Shown piece by piece: positions 14,940-23,747 of a stretch of 64,000 bases of DNA. The notes below the pieces were generated by a model that saw only the letters and a list, made by a program, of their open reading frames with translations, ran no database searches and was not told where the DNA came from. This DNA comes from Streptomyces mirabilis (GTDB lineage Bacteria > Actinomycetota > Actinomycetes > Streptomycetales > Streptomycetaceae). The stretch's first letter is position 1. Each line of letters begins with the position of its first letter. The stretch spans positions 5,084,001 through 5,148,000 of the forward strand of contig NZ_CP074102.1 of NCBI RefSeq assembly GCF_018310535.1, read 5' to 3'. The position numbers and the translations under genes were made by a program.

Positions 14940-15898
14940 GCGTGGACAGGAGCATGGACGTGAGCGCGGAGGCGAAAGCCGGCGTGAAGGCCGACGTGAA
15001 AGCCAACGTGAAAGCCGGCTTGGATGCCGGCGTGAAGGCCGACGTACAGGCCGACGAGAGCGTGATGGACAGTCCGGCCGGGCGGCTGCAGGCGCTCTTC
15101 GAGGGGCACCGGCTGACGCCCACCCAGCGGCGCATCGCGCACAGCATGGTGCGCAGCGCCGCCGACGTGCCGTTCCTCTCCAGCGTCGAACTCGCCGAAC
15201 TCGCCGGGGTCAGCCAGCCCTCCGTCACCCGCTTCGCGGTCGCGCTCGGCTTCGACGGCTACCCGGCGCTGCGCAAGCACCTGCGCGAGGTCGCGCCCAC
15301 CGAACAGTCGGCGACCCCGGGCTCGTACAACGAGTACCAGCAGGCCGTCGAGGCCGAGATCGAGAACCTGAAGCACCTCGCTGAGGTGCTCGCCGACCCG
15401 CGCCCGGTGCAGCGCGCGGGACGGCTGCTCGCCGCCTCCCGTCCGCTGCCGGTGCTCGGACTGCGCGCCGCCGCCTCCCAGGCGTACGGCTTCGCGTACT
15501 TCGCCGCCAAGGTCCACCCGGACGTACGGCTGCTGCACGAGGGCGGCACGATGCTGCACGACCGCATCGACGCGGCCGTCCACGCCGGAGCCACCGCCCT
15601 GCTCTGCTTCGCGCTGCCCCGCCACCCGCGCGAGGTCGTGGACTCGCTCGCCTACGCCAAGGGGGCCGGGCTGACGGTGGTGACGGTCGCGGACTCCGCG
15701 TTCGCTCCGGTCGCCAAGGTCTCGGACCTGCTCCTGCCCGCCGCCGTCGGCACCGGGCTCGCCTTCGACACGGCCTGCTCCCCGATGCTCCTCGGGCGCG
15801 TCCTTCTGGAGGCGATGTGCGACGACATCCCGGACGCCCAGACGCGGCTGGAGGAGTTCGACGCGCGGGCGGCGGCCAGGGGCCTGTTCGTGGAGTAG
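14936..15898 (+). CDS. RpiR/MurR-family regulator (HTH plus SIS domain)
   Basis: A 320-residue RpiR-type regulator. The helix-turn-helix is at about 55-110 (LTPTQRRIAHSMV; ELAELAGVSQPSVTRFAVAL), and a sugar-isomerase-like SIS domain follows at about 150-290 ([34 protein letters not shown]). These proteins usually sense phosphosugars. Residues 15-38 are an Ala/Val/Lys repeat encoded by 12 bp tandem units (14978-15049), an extension absent from the core family. The ATG overlaps the lyase stop (ATGA), with GAGGGGGAG upstream. Tight coupling to the lyase suggests the regulator controls its own operon. Confidence 0.88.
   Translation: MSVDRSMDVSAEAKAGVKADVKANVKAGLDAGVKADVQADESVMDSPAGRLQALFEGHRLTPTQRRIAHSMVRSAADVPFLSSVELAELAGVSQPSVTRFAVALGFDGYPALRKHLREVAPTEQSATPGSYNEYQQAVEAEIENLKHLAEVLADPRPVQRAGRLLAASRPLPVLGLRAAASQAYGFAYFAAKVHPDVRLLHEGGTMLHDRIDAAVHAGATALLCFALPRHPREVVDSLAYAKGAGLTVVTVADSAFAPVAKVSDLLLPAAVGTGLAFDTACSPMLLGRVLLEAMCDDIPDAQTRLEEFDARAAARGLFVE
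14978..15049 (+). repeat. Six 12 bp imperfect tandem repeats in the rpiR-type gene
   Basis: Units resemble GCCGGCGTGAAG and encode AGVK, ADVK, ANVK, AGLD, AGVK, ADVQ. They fall at residues 15-38, before the helix-turn-helix domain. Confidence 0.8.
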
Positions 15899-16056
15899 CC
15901 GCGGTCCCATGCGGGGGGCGGGGTTCGGCGGAGTAGTCACGGTTCGGTGGAGTGGCCCCGCTTCTCAGACTCGTCTCACCTTCGCTCGTTAGCGTGCGCG
16001 CCCAAAGACGCTGAAGACGCAAGCAGCCGAAGACGCAAGCACGGGAGGCGGAGAAC

Positions 16057-16626
16057 GTGGCGCGCGGAGGGCAGGGCCTGGCTCGGGTGGCCGTCGTGGT
16101 GAGGGCCGGGGCGGCACCACTGTGGTGGTTCGGGGTGTTCGCGGCCGGTATCGGGGTGCTGTTGCCGGGGCTGACCGGACGCCGGATCGGGGTCATGGCC
16201 GGCGCCGCGCTGTTCATCCTCGCGGCGGTCGTGGTGGCGTACACCCGCGGGAAGCGGTACGCCGCACTCGCCCGCTCGGCCGCACGCGCGAGCAAGCAGG
16301 ACGTGCTCCAGGACCGGGCCGTGACGGTACGCAACTGGCGCCGGGGCCATCGCTGGTGGTTGCTGCTTGCCTTCGTGGCCGCGCTCGGCAGCTCCTTCGC
16401 GGTGCCTGCCGCGGGCGGCATGCTGCTCGCCGGTGCGGGCGTCGGGCTGTGGCTGAAGGCCGGCCGGCTCGGGCGCCGTGAACGGGCCGAGGAGGCCTTG
16501 ATCTGGGTGCGCGTCGACTGGCTCGGCCGACGTGCCGGTGCTCCCGCCGGAAAGCCGGTCAAGGCCTGCCGGACCACCGGAGTGGCGGCCGGCGACGCCG
16601 CGCCCGGCGGAGCGCGACGCCGCTGA
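16057..16626 (+). CDS. Integral membrane protein, unknown function
   Basis: A 189-residue protein with two pairs of hydrophobic segments (about 18-60 and 100-140), separated and flanked by basic stretches. No catalytic motif is visible. GTG at 16057 follows GGAGG by 7 nt. The leader contains a 13 bp direct repeat (GAAGACGCAAGCA at about 16011 and 16028). It converges with the Roadblock cassette across 23 bp. Confidence 0.72.
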   Translation: MARGGQGLARVAVVVRAGAAPLWWFGVFAAGIGVLLPGLTGRRIGVMAGAALFILAAVVVAYTRGKRYAALARSAARASKQDVLQDRAVTVRNWRRGHRWWLLLAFVAALGSSFAVPAAGGMLLAGAGVGLWLKAGRLGRRERAEEALIWVRVDWLGRRAGAPAGKPVKACRTTGVAAGDAAPGGARRR

Positions 16627-16649
16627 CCCGAGGCGGCGACCGGGGGCCG

Positions 16650-17024
16650 CTACACCTCGAGGTCCGCCTCGATCCTCTTCAGTTGGTGCCGGGCCATCGC
16701 CAGGTTGGCCCGCTTGGAGTCGAGGACCAGGTACAGGAAGAGCCCGTTGCCGCCGCGCCCCTTGATCAGCCGGATCAGGTGGTACTGGTCGGACAGCGTG
16801 ATCAGGATGTCCTCGATCTCGCCCTTCAGCCCGAGGTGCTCCATGGTGCGGATCTTGGCGCGGACCACGTCGGTGTTGCCCGCCGCCGCCACGGTGAGGT
16901 CGAAGCCCTTGCTGCCGCCGATCGTGCCCAGCGCCATTCCGCTGGTGTAGTCGACGAGGGCGGCTCCGGTCGCGCCCTCGATGGAGGCGAGTGCTTCCTT
17001 CAGCGCGGTTTCGGTGTTCGTCAT
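16650..17024 (-). CDS. Roadblock/LC7 domain protein (MglB-like)
   Basis: A 124-residue Roadblock/LC7 protein, a fold that in bacteria usually partners small Ras-like GTPases such as MglA or CvnD. The family pattern is clear: an N-terminal helix (ETALKEALASIEGATGAALV), DYTSGMALG, and the final strand-helix DSKRANLAMARHQLKRIEAD. The ATG at 17024 has AAGGAAG 9 nt upstream. It is last of four leftward genes, after another Roadblock-like gene and the DUF4388-type gene. It closely resembles the first gene of the set (DWTSGLALG; LDRADGNLALARIRL), so the two are paralogues. No GTPase is encoded nearby. Confidence 0.85.
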   Translation of the reverse strand: MTNTETALKEALASIEGATGAALVDYTSGMALGTIGGSKGFDLTVAAAGNTDVVRAKIRTMEHLGLKGEIEDILITLSDQYHLIRLIKGRGGNGLFLYLVLDSKRANLAMARHQLKRIEADLEV

Positions 17025-17091
17025 GGTGTGGTTCTTCCTTTCGGCTTGTCGGCCCGACTTCTTCGGTCCGACGCTCGGGCCGACTCTTCGG

Positions 17092-17601
17092 TCAGCTTTC
17101 CGATGCGGTGGGGGTGTTGGGGGTGGGGGTCGGGGGCGTGCGGGGCGTGCCGCGCGCCGTACGGGTACGCGTCGGCATGGAGGCGGGCCGCGCGGGAGCC
17201 CGTGCCGGGGCGACCGGTTCACCGCGCGCCGTCGCGGCCTCCACGAGCTCGCCGATCCGGGTACCGGAACGGCGCCCCTCCAGATGCAGCCGGCCGACAT
17301 TGACCCGGTCCTGGGCCAGCAGCGTCAGCACGGCGGAGCCGCCCGCCGCGTACGTCGCCACATAGCCGTCGACGCCGCGCACCAGCAGTTCGCGGAACTC
17401 GCCCTGCCCGGTGGCGTCCGCCATCCGCACGGCCACCCCCAGCGCGGCCGCGGTGAGCGCGGCCACGCCCTCGGGCTCCACTCCGGGCGTGTCGTGGGCG
17501 AGTACGAGTCCGTCGACGCTGGCCGCCAACGCACCGGTCAGCTGGGGCACGCGGGCCCTCAACCGGTGCAGCTCGTCGAGGACTTCGGGTTCCGCCGCCA
17601 T
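17092..17601 (-). CDS. Roadblock/LC7 domain protein with Pro/Thr tail
   Basis: A 169-residue protein. Residues 1-120 look like a Roadblock domain (VLDELHRLRARVPQLTGAL; ASVDGLVLAHD; a middle Ala-rich helix; HLEGRRSGTRIGELV); the last 45 residues are Pro/Thr/Arg-rich and probably disordered. The ATG at 17601 has AGAGGAGA 7 nt upstream. An alternative GTG at 17643 overlaps the previous stop as GTGA and also has GGAGG, so the N-terminus may be 14 residues longer. It is third of four genes in the cassette. Confidence 0.75.
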   Translation of the reverse strand: MAAEPEVLDELHRLRARVPQLTGALAASVDGLVLAHDTPGVEPEGVAALTAAALGVAVRMADATGQGEFRELLVRGVDGYVATYAAGGSAVLTLLAQDRVNVGRLHLEGRRSGTRIGELVEAATARGEPVAPARAPARPASMPTRTRTARGTPRTPPTPTPNTPTASES

Positions 17602-17639
17602 CAGCAGTCTCCTCTCGGCACGCTGTCGCAGCGCGCGGA

Positions 17640-18488
17640 TCACAGGGCCTCCAGCGCGTCTCGGAGCCGGCGCAACAACGCGACGTCGGGATCGGCGGAA
17701 GACTGGGTGAGCACCTTGGGTAACGGCGCACGCTCCGGCGCGTTCGCCGCCGTGACGAACCCGGCCGCGGCCAGTCGGCGGACGTCGACGAGGGTGTGGA
17801 ACGCGGGCCGCCCCAGGGCGAGCGAGATGTCCGACGCCGTCCGCATACCGTCCACCCGGCCGAGCACGGCCCACTGGCGCAGGGGGACCGACGGCTCGGC
17901 GGCGCGCCGGGCGCGCGCCAACGGGGCGGTGTCCGTCGCCGGGTCGGGCCAGACCCGGTGCAGCAGCTGGCGGCGGCGCAGCGTCTCACGCTCCACCGCG
18001 GCCACGGACACGGGACGCACTGGACCGAGCCAGTGCGCGGCCCCGTACCGGAACCGGGCCGGAGTGCTGCTCGGCCCCAGCACGAAGTACGCCGCGTCGT
18101 ACAGCGCCCCGAGATGGCACAGCTCCAGTGCGCCCTCGGCGATCCGGCCGCGCTCGACCAGGAACCGCCCGACCCGGCGCCGCGCCCCGGCCTCGGCGAC
18201 CGCCTCCCGCCAGGACTCGGCCGCCAGCACTCCGCGCGCGGTGAGCAGCACGTCGAGCGAGGGGGTGGCGGGGCTCTCGGCGTGCACGACCTCGCCGTCA
18301 CAGAGGTAGAGCACCCCGCGCTCGCGCACCAGCACGCCGGTGGCCCGCTCGGCGGCGAGTCGGCTGAGCATGGGCGAGAGGCCGACGGGGACCGCCGCCC
18401 TGTCGGTGTCGTTGTGCTTGTCGTGGTCTTGGTCGCTGTCCTTGCGCACGGCGAGTTCGAGTGCGGGCGGTGTTCTGACCGTCGTCAT
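17640..18488 (-). CDS. DUF4388-like (PatA N-terminal-type) regulatory protein
   Basis: A 282-residue protein. Residues 35-130 resemble DUF4388 domains: SRLAAERATGVLVRERG and LYLCDGEVVHAES, then two helices. Residues 210-260 look like a winged-helix remnant (RTASDISLALGRPAFHTLVD). Proteins of this type occur with Roadblock/GTPase polarity modules and response regulators. Its ATG overlaps the stop of the upstream Roadblock gene (ATGA), and its stop overlaps a possible start of the next one, so the cassette is probably translated in a coupled way. Family assignment is by pattern only. Confidence 0.6.
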   Translation of the reverse strand: MTTVRTPPALELAVRKDSDQDHDKHNDTDRAAVPVGLSPMLSRLAAERATGVLVRERGVLYLCDGEVVHAESPATPSLDVLLTARGVLAAESWREAVAEAGARRRVGRFLVERGRIAEGALELCHLGALYDAAYFVLGPSSTPARFRYGAAHWLGPVRPVSVAAVERETLRRRQLLHRVWPDPATDTAPLARARRAAEPSVPLRQWAVLGRVDGMRTASDISLALGRPAFHTLVDVRRLAAAGFVTAANAPERAPLPKVLTQSSADPDVALLRRLRDALEAL

Positions 18489-18886
18489 CCCAGCACCAGC
18501 CGTCCAGCCATCTCACCGAGCCGGATCCGGGCCAGCGCGAGATTGCCGTCCGCCCGGTCCAGCCACAGATGCAGGAACACGCTGCTGTCGAACGTGGTCC
18601 TGACGAACCGCAGCAGGTGGTAGCTGTCACGGTTGCTGACGATCAGGTCCTCGACCGGGGTCTCCTGCTCGGACCAGTCGGACCCGTCGGACGGGGCGAA
18701 CGCCTTGTGCTCCGCGGCGAGCCGGGCGAGCTCGGCCGCCTCCGCCGCGGTCGTCTCGTGGTCACCGCCCGGGGCATCCCCGACCGTGCCCAGGGCCAGC
18801 CCGCTGGTCCAGTCGACCACCGCGGCGCCCCGGGCACCGGGCAGTCGCATGGCTTCCAGTAGGCACTCGTCGATTCCGGGCACCAC
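18485..18886 (-). CDS. Roadblock/LC7 domain protein, first gene of the cassette
   Basis: A 133-residue Roadblock protein similar to the one at 16650-17024: it shares AAVVDWTSGLALGTVG and a C-terminal LWLDRADGNLALARIRLGE. A 25-residue Ala/Glu-rich insertion lies between the strands. Two GTG codons are adjacent at the start; GGGAGGGG precedes both and fits the second slightly better. It heads the leftward four-gene set, so the promoter should lie in 18887-19159, where I see no clear -10/-35 pair. Confidence 0.82.
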   Translation of the reverse strand: MVPGIDECLLEAMRLPGARGAAVVDWTSGLALGTVGDAPGGDHETTAAEAAELARLAAEHKAFAPSDGSDWSEQETPVEDLIVSNRDSYHLLRFVRTTFDSSVFLHLWLDRADGNLALARIRLGEMAGRLVLG

Positions 18887-19159
18887 GTATCCCCTCCCGC
18901 CAAAGGGTTCGGCCGAGTGACGCCGAAGTTACGCAACGTGTGCGCGACGGGTGAGGGATCTGGCATTTTCCTGTGGAACATGCGCGCGGTGACTAAGGTG
19001 GGTCAACTGACCATATTTTCAGTCCTCTTGGCGCTGTTCGGATGCTGGTGAGGGCGTTGTGGAGGCGCACCGGGGGGCGCTCGCAGGTCCACCGGGGTGC
19101 GCGGCGAGGCCACGCACGCCGTGTTCTGTTTCGGGGCGCCGGGTGCCGGGTGTCGGGTG

Positions 19160-20698
19160 CTACAGCGCCGTGAGTGCTGTCGGCCGTGCGCCGCCCGACT
19201 CCGCGACGATCTCCTCGACGCCCTGCGGCTCCCGTACGACCGCGAACCGCACATCCGTACTCCTGCCGCCGTCGCGGTTCCCGCCCTCGACCGACGCGAA
19301 GCCGTAAACGCCCGGCCGGGCCAGGGAGTTGTACGCGTAATGGTGGGCGAAGTAGTACGCGCCCGTGTCCAACGCCGCCGCGTAGTCGCCCTGTTCGAGC
19401 AGCGGGAGCGCGCGCCCCTCGGCGAGCAGGTCGCCCGCGAAACAGGCGGGCCCCGCGATGTCCTGGACGACGTCCGGCCCCGCCTTGGGGTGCCCCAACG
19501 CGTCGTACGCGGCGATCCGCAGCGGCCAGGACCCGGGCGCGTACACCGTGCGGGTCGCGATCTGCACCCCGGCGTGCGTGACCGCGACCGGCCGGCCTCC
19601 GGCGGACTTCGCGTACTCGACCCGCGCGACCACGGTCCCGTGCCTGGCCAGCAGCGACCGCCCGAACTCGGTGACCAGCCCGTACCGCCCGTCGAAGAGC
19701 CCCGGCACCGCCTCGGCGAGCAGCCGTGCGTACTGCGCGTACGTCGGGGTCGTGACGTCGGAGCCGAAGTTGACCGGCAGTCCGCCGCCGATGTCGAGCG
19801 TGTCGATCTGCTGCCGCCCGACACGCCGGTTGATCTCCTCGGCGAGCGCGTACGTCTCCGCGATCCCCCGTGCCATCAGCGAGAGCGGGATCCCCTGCGA
19901 CCCGGTGTGCGCGTGCAGCCGGGTCAGCCACGGCCGGTCGGCGTACGCCTGGACGATCCACTCCCGGGCACCCTCGTCGCGCAGTGCGACCCCGAACTTC
20001 GAGGTCGCCGTCGCCGTGGACAACGCCTCGATGGAACCCCCGCCGACCTGCGGGTTCACCCGGATTCCGATGGGGGGGCGGGGGTGCGGGGATCCCGCGG
20101 GACCGCCGTTCGGCCCGTCGGGCAGGTCCCCCACCAGGCCGTCGATGCGGTCCAGCTCCTGCGGATTGTCCGCGTTGACGGCGATGCCCAGTGCCAGCGC
20201 CTCGCGCAGCTCGGCGATCGTCTTGGCGGGTGAGTCGAGCACGGTCTCGGAGGGCGGCACGCCGGCCGCCCGTGCGAGGGCGAGCTCGCCGGGGCTCGCG
20301 ACCTCCGCGCCGATGCCGTGCTCGTGCAGCAGCCGCAGTACGGGCACCAGCGGGGTCGCCTTCACCGCGAAGGCGTGCAGCACGGGTGTGCCCGGCGCCG
20401 TCACCGCGTCGAAGGCGGCCCGCAGCTCCGCCGCCGAGGCCTTGATGCCGGGAACGTCGAGGAGGGCGATGATGGGGGCCTCGGGCCCCAGCAGTCCATG
20501 CTCCACGGCGGCCCGGACGGCATCGTCGCGCCGCGTCACGCGATCGGAGCCGGACTCACCCCCGCTCGCCGAGGGTGCCTCACTCGATGGCGCCCCGCCC
20601 GCCGAAGGCGCCCCACCCGAAGACGCCGCCGCTGAAGGCATCCCGGTCGAAGGCGTCCCCGTCGAAGACACCCCGGTCCCTGCCGCCCCATCGCTCAC
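19160..20698 (-). CDS. Diaminopimelate/ornithine decarboxylase-like PLP enzyme
   Basis: A 512-residue fold-type III PLP enzyme (alanine-racemase-like barrel). Visible elements are the PLP lysine in FAVKATP, barrel strands through ASPGELALA, HAHTGSQG, DIGGGLPV for phosphate binding, and the C-terminal CFAGDLL and DTGAYYF. It matches the diaminopimelate decarboxylase group but lacks its close signature, so the substrate is uncertain (diaminopimelate, lysine, ornithine or an unusual amino acid). GTG at 20698 is chosen because AGGGAGGA lies 5 nt upstream. The first 50 residues are a Ser/Gly/Pro repeat region encoded by imperfect tandem repeats. It diverges from hutU. Confidence 0.8.
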   Translation of the reverse strand: MSDGAAGTGVSSTGTPSTGMPSAAASSGGAPSAGGAPSSEAPSASGGESGSDRVTRRDDAVRAAVEHGLLGPEAPIIALLDVPGIKASAAELRAAFDAVTAPGTPVLHAFAVKATPLVPVLRLLHEHGIGAEVASPGELALARAAGVPPSETVLDSPAKTIAELREALALGIAVNADNPQELDRIDGLVGDLPDGPNGGPAGSPHPRPPIGIRVNPQVGGGSIEALSTATATSKFGVALRDEGAREWIVQAYADRPWLTRLHAHTGSQGIPLSLMARGIAETYALAEEINRRVGRQQIDTLDIGGGLPVNFGSDVTTPTYAQYARLLAEAVPGLFDGRYGLVTEFGRSLLARHGTVVARVEYAKSAGGRPVAVTHAGVQIATRTVYAPGSWPLRIAAYDALGHPKAGPDVVQDIAGPACFAGDLLAEGRALPLLEQGDYAAALDTGAYYFAHHYAYNSLARPGVYGFASVEGGNRDGGRSTDVRFAVVREPQGVEEIVAESGGARPTALTAL

Positions 20699-20780
20699 TG
20701 AATCCTCCCTCGTGTCCCTGTCTGCACCCATACATCCCAGCCAAACATCCGCGCCACGCCCCCGCTGGCCCACTCATCTA

Positions 20781-20798
20781 TTGACTAGCTCTATTCAA
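20781..20798. promoter_or_regulatory. Inverted repeat between hutU and the PLP decarboxylase (candidate operator)
   Basis: TTGACTAG-CT-CTATTCAA is an 8 bp dyad with one mismatch and a 2 bp centre, 50 bp before hutU and 83 bp before the divergent gene. It stands out as AT-rich in this genome. Size and shape suit a GntR- or TetR-like repressor site for the hut operon. No regulator gene is adjacent. Confidence 0.5.
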
Positions 20799-20847
20799 GA
20801 AGCCAGGATGTGAATATCTACTGCAACAGTCCGCTAGGAGGCAGACC

Positions 20848-22521
20848 ATGTCAGGACCCCGCCCCGTCCGAGCGCCGCGCGGTACGGAACTGAGTGCCCT
20901 GGGATGGCAGCAGGAAGCCGCCCTGCGGATGCTGCAGAACAACCTCGACCCCGAGGTCGCCGAGCACCCCGACAAGCTCGTCGTCTACGGCGGCACCGGC
21001 AAGGCCGCCCGTGACTGGCGCTCCTTCGACGCCATGGTCCGCACGCTGCGGACCCTCAAGCAGGACGAGACGATGCTCGTCCAGTCCGGCCGCCCCGTCG
21101 GCGTCATGCAGACCCACGAGTGGGCCCCGCGCGTCCTCATCGCCAACTCCAACCTGGTCGGCGACTGGGCGAACTGGGAGGAGTTCCGCCGTCTGGAGGC
21201 CCTCGGCCTCACGATGTACGGCCAGATGACCGCCGGCTCCTGGATCTACATCGGCACCCAGGGCATCCTCCAGGGCACCTACGAGACGTTCGCCGCCGTC
21301 GCCGCCAAGAAGTTCAACGGCACACTCGCGGGCACCATCACCCTGACCGCCGGTCTCGGCGGCATGGGCGGCGCCCAGCCGCTCGCCGTGACGATGAACG
21401 ACGGCGTCGCGATCTGTATCGACGTCGACCCGCGGGCCATCGAGCGCCGCATCGAGCACCGCTACCTGGATGTGAAGGCCGACTCCCTGGAGCACGCCCT
21501 TCAGCTCGCCGTCGAGGCCCGCGACCAGCGAAAGCCGCTCTCCATCGGCCTCCTGGGCAACGCCGCCGAGCTGCTGCCCCGCATGCTCGCCGAGAGCGCC
21601 CCGATCGACATCGTGACCGACCAGACCTCGGCCCACGACCCGCTGGCCTACCTCCCCATCGGCATCGACTTCGACGACATGGCCGACGCGGCCGCCAAGG
21701 ACCCGGCGGGCTTCACCACCCGCGCCCGGGAGTCCATGGCCAAGCACGTCGAGGCGATGGTCGGCTTCATGGACGCCGGCGCCGAGGTCTTCGACTACGG
21801 CAACTCGATCCGCGGCGAGGCCCAGCTCGCCGGGTACGAGCGGGCATTCGCCTTCCCCGGCTTCGTCCCCGCCTACATCCGCCCCCTCTTCTCCGAGGGC
21901 AAGGGCCCCTTCCGCTGGGCGGCCCTCTCCGGCGACCCGCAGGACATCGCCAAGACCGACAAGGCGATCCTCGACCTCTTCCCCGAGAACGAGTCCCTGC
22001 ACCGCTGGATCAAGCTGGCCGGTGAGCGCGTCCACTTCCAGGGCCTGCCCGCCCGGATCTGCTGGCTCGGCTACGGCGAGCGCGACAAGGCAGGCGAGCG
22101 CTTCAACGACATGGTGGCGTCCGGCGAGCTCGCCGCGCCCCTGGCCATCGGCCGCGACCACCTCGACTGCGGCTCCGTCGCCTCCCCGTACCGTGAGACC
22201 GAGGCCATGCTCGACGGCTCCGACGCGATCGCCGACTGGCCGCTGCTGAACGCCATGGTGAACGTCGCCTCCGGCGCCTCCTGGGTCTCCATCCACCACG
22301 GCGGCGGCGTCGGCATGGGCCGCTCCATCCACGCCGGGCAGGTGTCCGTCGCCGACGGAACCAAGCTGGCCGGCGAGAAGATCCGCCGCGTGCTCACCAA
22401 CGACCCCGGCATGGGTGTCATCCGGCACGTCGACGCCGGGTACGACATCGCCGAGTCCGTTGCCCAGGAGCGCGGCGTGCGCATCCCGATGCGCGAAGGC
22501 GACGAGGGTGGCGCCGCGTGA
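20848..22521 (+). CDS. hutU: Urocanate hydratase
   Basis: A 557-residue urocanase that converts urocanate to imidazolone propionate using tightly bound NAD. Family blocks are present throughout: [45 protein letters not shown] for dinucleotide binding, DQTSAHDP, and the catalytic-region [14 protein letters not shown]. The length is that of complete enzymes. The ATG at 20848 has AGGAGG 7 nt upstream. It is first of four co-directional genes (hutU, an M20 amidohydrolase, hutF, hutI); the next start overlaps its stop as GTGA. Regulation probably acts at the inverted repeat 20781-20798. Confidence 0.97.
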   Translation: MSGPRPVRAPRGTELSALGWQQEAALRMLQNNLDPEVAEHPDKLVVYGGTGKAARDWRSFDAMVRTLRTLKQDETMLVQSGRPVGVMQTHEWAPRVLIANSNLVGDWANWEEFRRLEALGLTMYGQMTAGSWIYIGTQGILQGTYETFAAVAAKKFNGTLAGTITLTAGLGGMGGAQPLAVTMNDGVAICIDVDPRAIERRIEHRYLDVKADSLEHALQLAVEARDQRKPLSIGLLGNAAELLPRMLAESAPIDIVTDQTSAHDPLAYLPIGIDFDDMADAAAKDPAGFTTRARESMAKHVEAMVGFMDAGAEVFDYGNSIRGEAQLAGYERAFAFPGFVPAYIRPLFSEGKGPFRWAALSGDPQDIAKTDKAILDLFPENESLHRWIKLAGERVHFQGLPARICWLGYGERDKAGERFNDMVASGELAAPLAIGRDHLDCGSVASPYRETEAMLDGSDAIADWPLLNAMVNVASGASWVSIHHGGGVGMGRSIHAGQVSVADGTKLAGEKIRRVLTNDPGMGVIRHVDAGYDIAESVAQERGVRIPMREGDEGGAA

Positions 22522-23747
22522 CCTTCCACAGCATGTGGGCGGAGCTGCTGCCGATCGGCCGCAGCTCCGCCTCCGGCGGCTACCGCCGCTTCGCCTGGAC
22601 CGGGGCCGACGCCGACTGCCGGGCCTGGTTCCGGGCCCAGGCCGAGTCCCGCGGGCTGCGCTACGAGCTGGACCGCAACGGCAACCAGTGGGCCTGGCTC
22701 GGCGACCCCGCCGAGGGCGACGCCGTGGTCACCGGGTCCCACCTGGACTCCGTGCCCGACGGCGGGGCCTTCGACGGGCCCCTCGGCGTCGTGTCGTCCT
22801 TCGCCGCCCTGGACGAACTGCGCGCCCGTAAGGCCGAGTTCACCCGCCCCCTCGCCATCGTCAACTTCGGCGACGAGGAGGGTGCCCGCTTCGGACTCGC
22901 CTGCGTCGGCTCCCGGCTGGCCGCCGGACAACTCACCGTCGGGCAGGCGCACCGGCTGACCGACGGCGACGGCATCACGCTCCCGCAGGCCATGGAGCGC
23001 GCCGGACACGACCCCGACACCATCGGTCCTGACCCCGAGCGCCTCGCCCGCATCGGCGCCTTCGTCGAACTGCACGTCGAGCAGGGCCGCGCCCTCGACC
23101 TCAGCGGCGACCAGGTCGGCATCGCCAGCGCCATCTGGCCGCACGGCCGCTGGCGCTTCGACTTCCGGGGCGAGGCCAACCACGCGGGCACCACCCGGCT
23201 CGTCGACCGCCGCGACCCGATGCTGTCGTACGCCGAGACCGTGCTCGCCGCTCGCCGCGAAGCCCAGCTCGCCGGCGCCGTCGCCACCTTCGGCAAGATC
23301 TCCGTCGAGCCGAACGGCGTGAACGCCATCCCCTCCCTCGTGCGCGGCTGGCTCGACTCCCGCGCCGCCGATCAGGCGACCCTCGACACGGTCGTCACCG
23401 GCGTCGAGAAGGCCGCCCGCGAGTACGCGGAGGCCCAGGGCGTCGAACTCGACGTCGTCCGCGAGTCGTTCACCCCCGTCGTCGAGTTCGAGCACGCCCT
23501 GCGCGACGAGCTCGCCCGCATCCTGGGCAAGGACGGGGAAGGGGCCGCGGGACTCACGGTTCCCGTCCTGGGTACGGGCGCCGGACACGACGCCGGAATC
23601 CTCTCCGGGACCGTCCCGACCGCCATGCTGTTCGTACGCAACCCCACGGGTGTCTCGCACTCCCCGGCCGAGTACGCCGCCGAGGACGACTGCGTGGCCG
23701 GGGTGACCGCACTCGCCGACGTACTCGAAGGGCTGGCCTGCAGGTGA
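22518..23747 (+). CDS. M20-type amidohydrolase (allantoate amidohydrolase/N-carbamoylase family) in the hut operon
   Basis: A 409-residue zinc amidohydrolase of the AllC/HyuC group. Metal-site residues are visible: His75 in [11 protein letters not shown], Asp86 in AFDGPLG, Glu120-Glu121 in DEEGARF, His186 in ELHVEQG, and His381 in SHSPAE. Family members cleave N-carbamoyl or ureido groups. It lies inside the hut operon, with GTGA overlaps at both ends, and hutG is absent. I therefore infer that it removes the formyl (or formimino-derived) group in the last step of histidine breakdown, releasing glutamate. Existing annotation of homologues as allantoate amidohydrolase would be misleading if so. 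The family call is strong; the role is inferred from context. Confidence 0.85.
   Translation: MTFHSMWAELLPIGRSSASGGYRRFAWTGADADCRAWFRAQAESRGLRYELDRNGNQWAWLGDPAEGDAVVTGSHLDSVPDGGAFDGPLGVVSSFAALDELRARKAEFTRPLAIVNFGDEEGARFGLACVGSRLAAGQLTVGQAHRLTDGDGITLPQAMERAGHDPDTIGPDPERLARIGAFVELHVEQGRALDLSGDQVGIASAIWPHGRWRFDFRGEANHAGTTRLVDRRDPMLSYAETVLAARREAQLAGAVATFGKISVEPNGVNAIPSLVRGWLDSRAADQATLDTVVTGVEKAAREYAEAQGVELDVVRESFTPVVEFEHALRDELARILGKDGEGAAGLTVPVLGTGAGHDAGILSGTVPTAMLFVRNPTGVSHSPAEYAAEDDCVAGVTALADVLEGLACR

Noticed and set aside
16650..18886. A standard conservon (cvn).
   Set aside because: No sensor kinase, DUF742 protein or Ras-like GTPase is present; only the Roadblock component matches.
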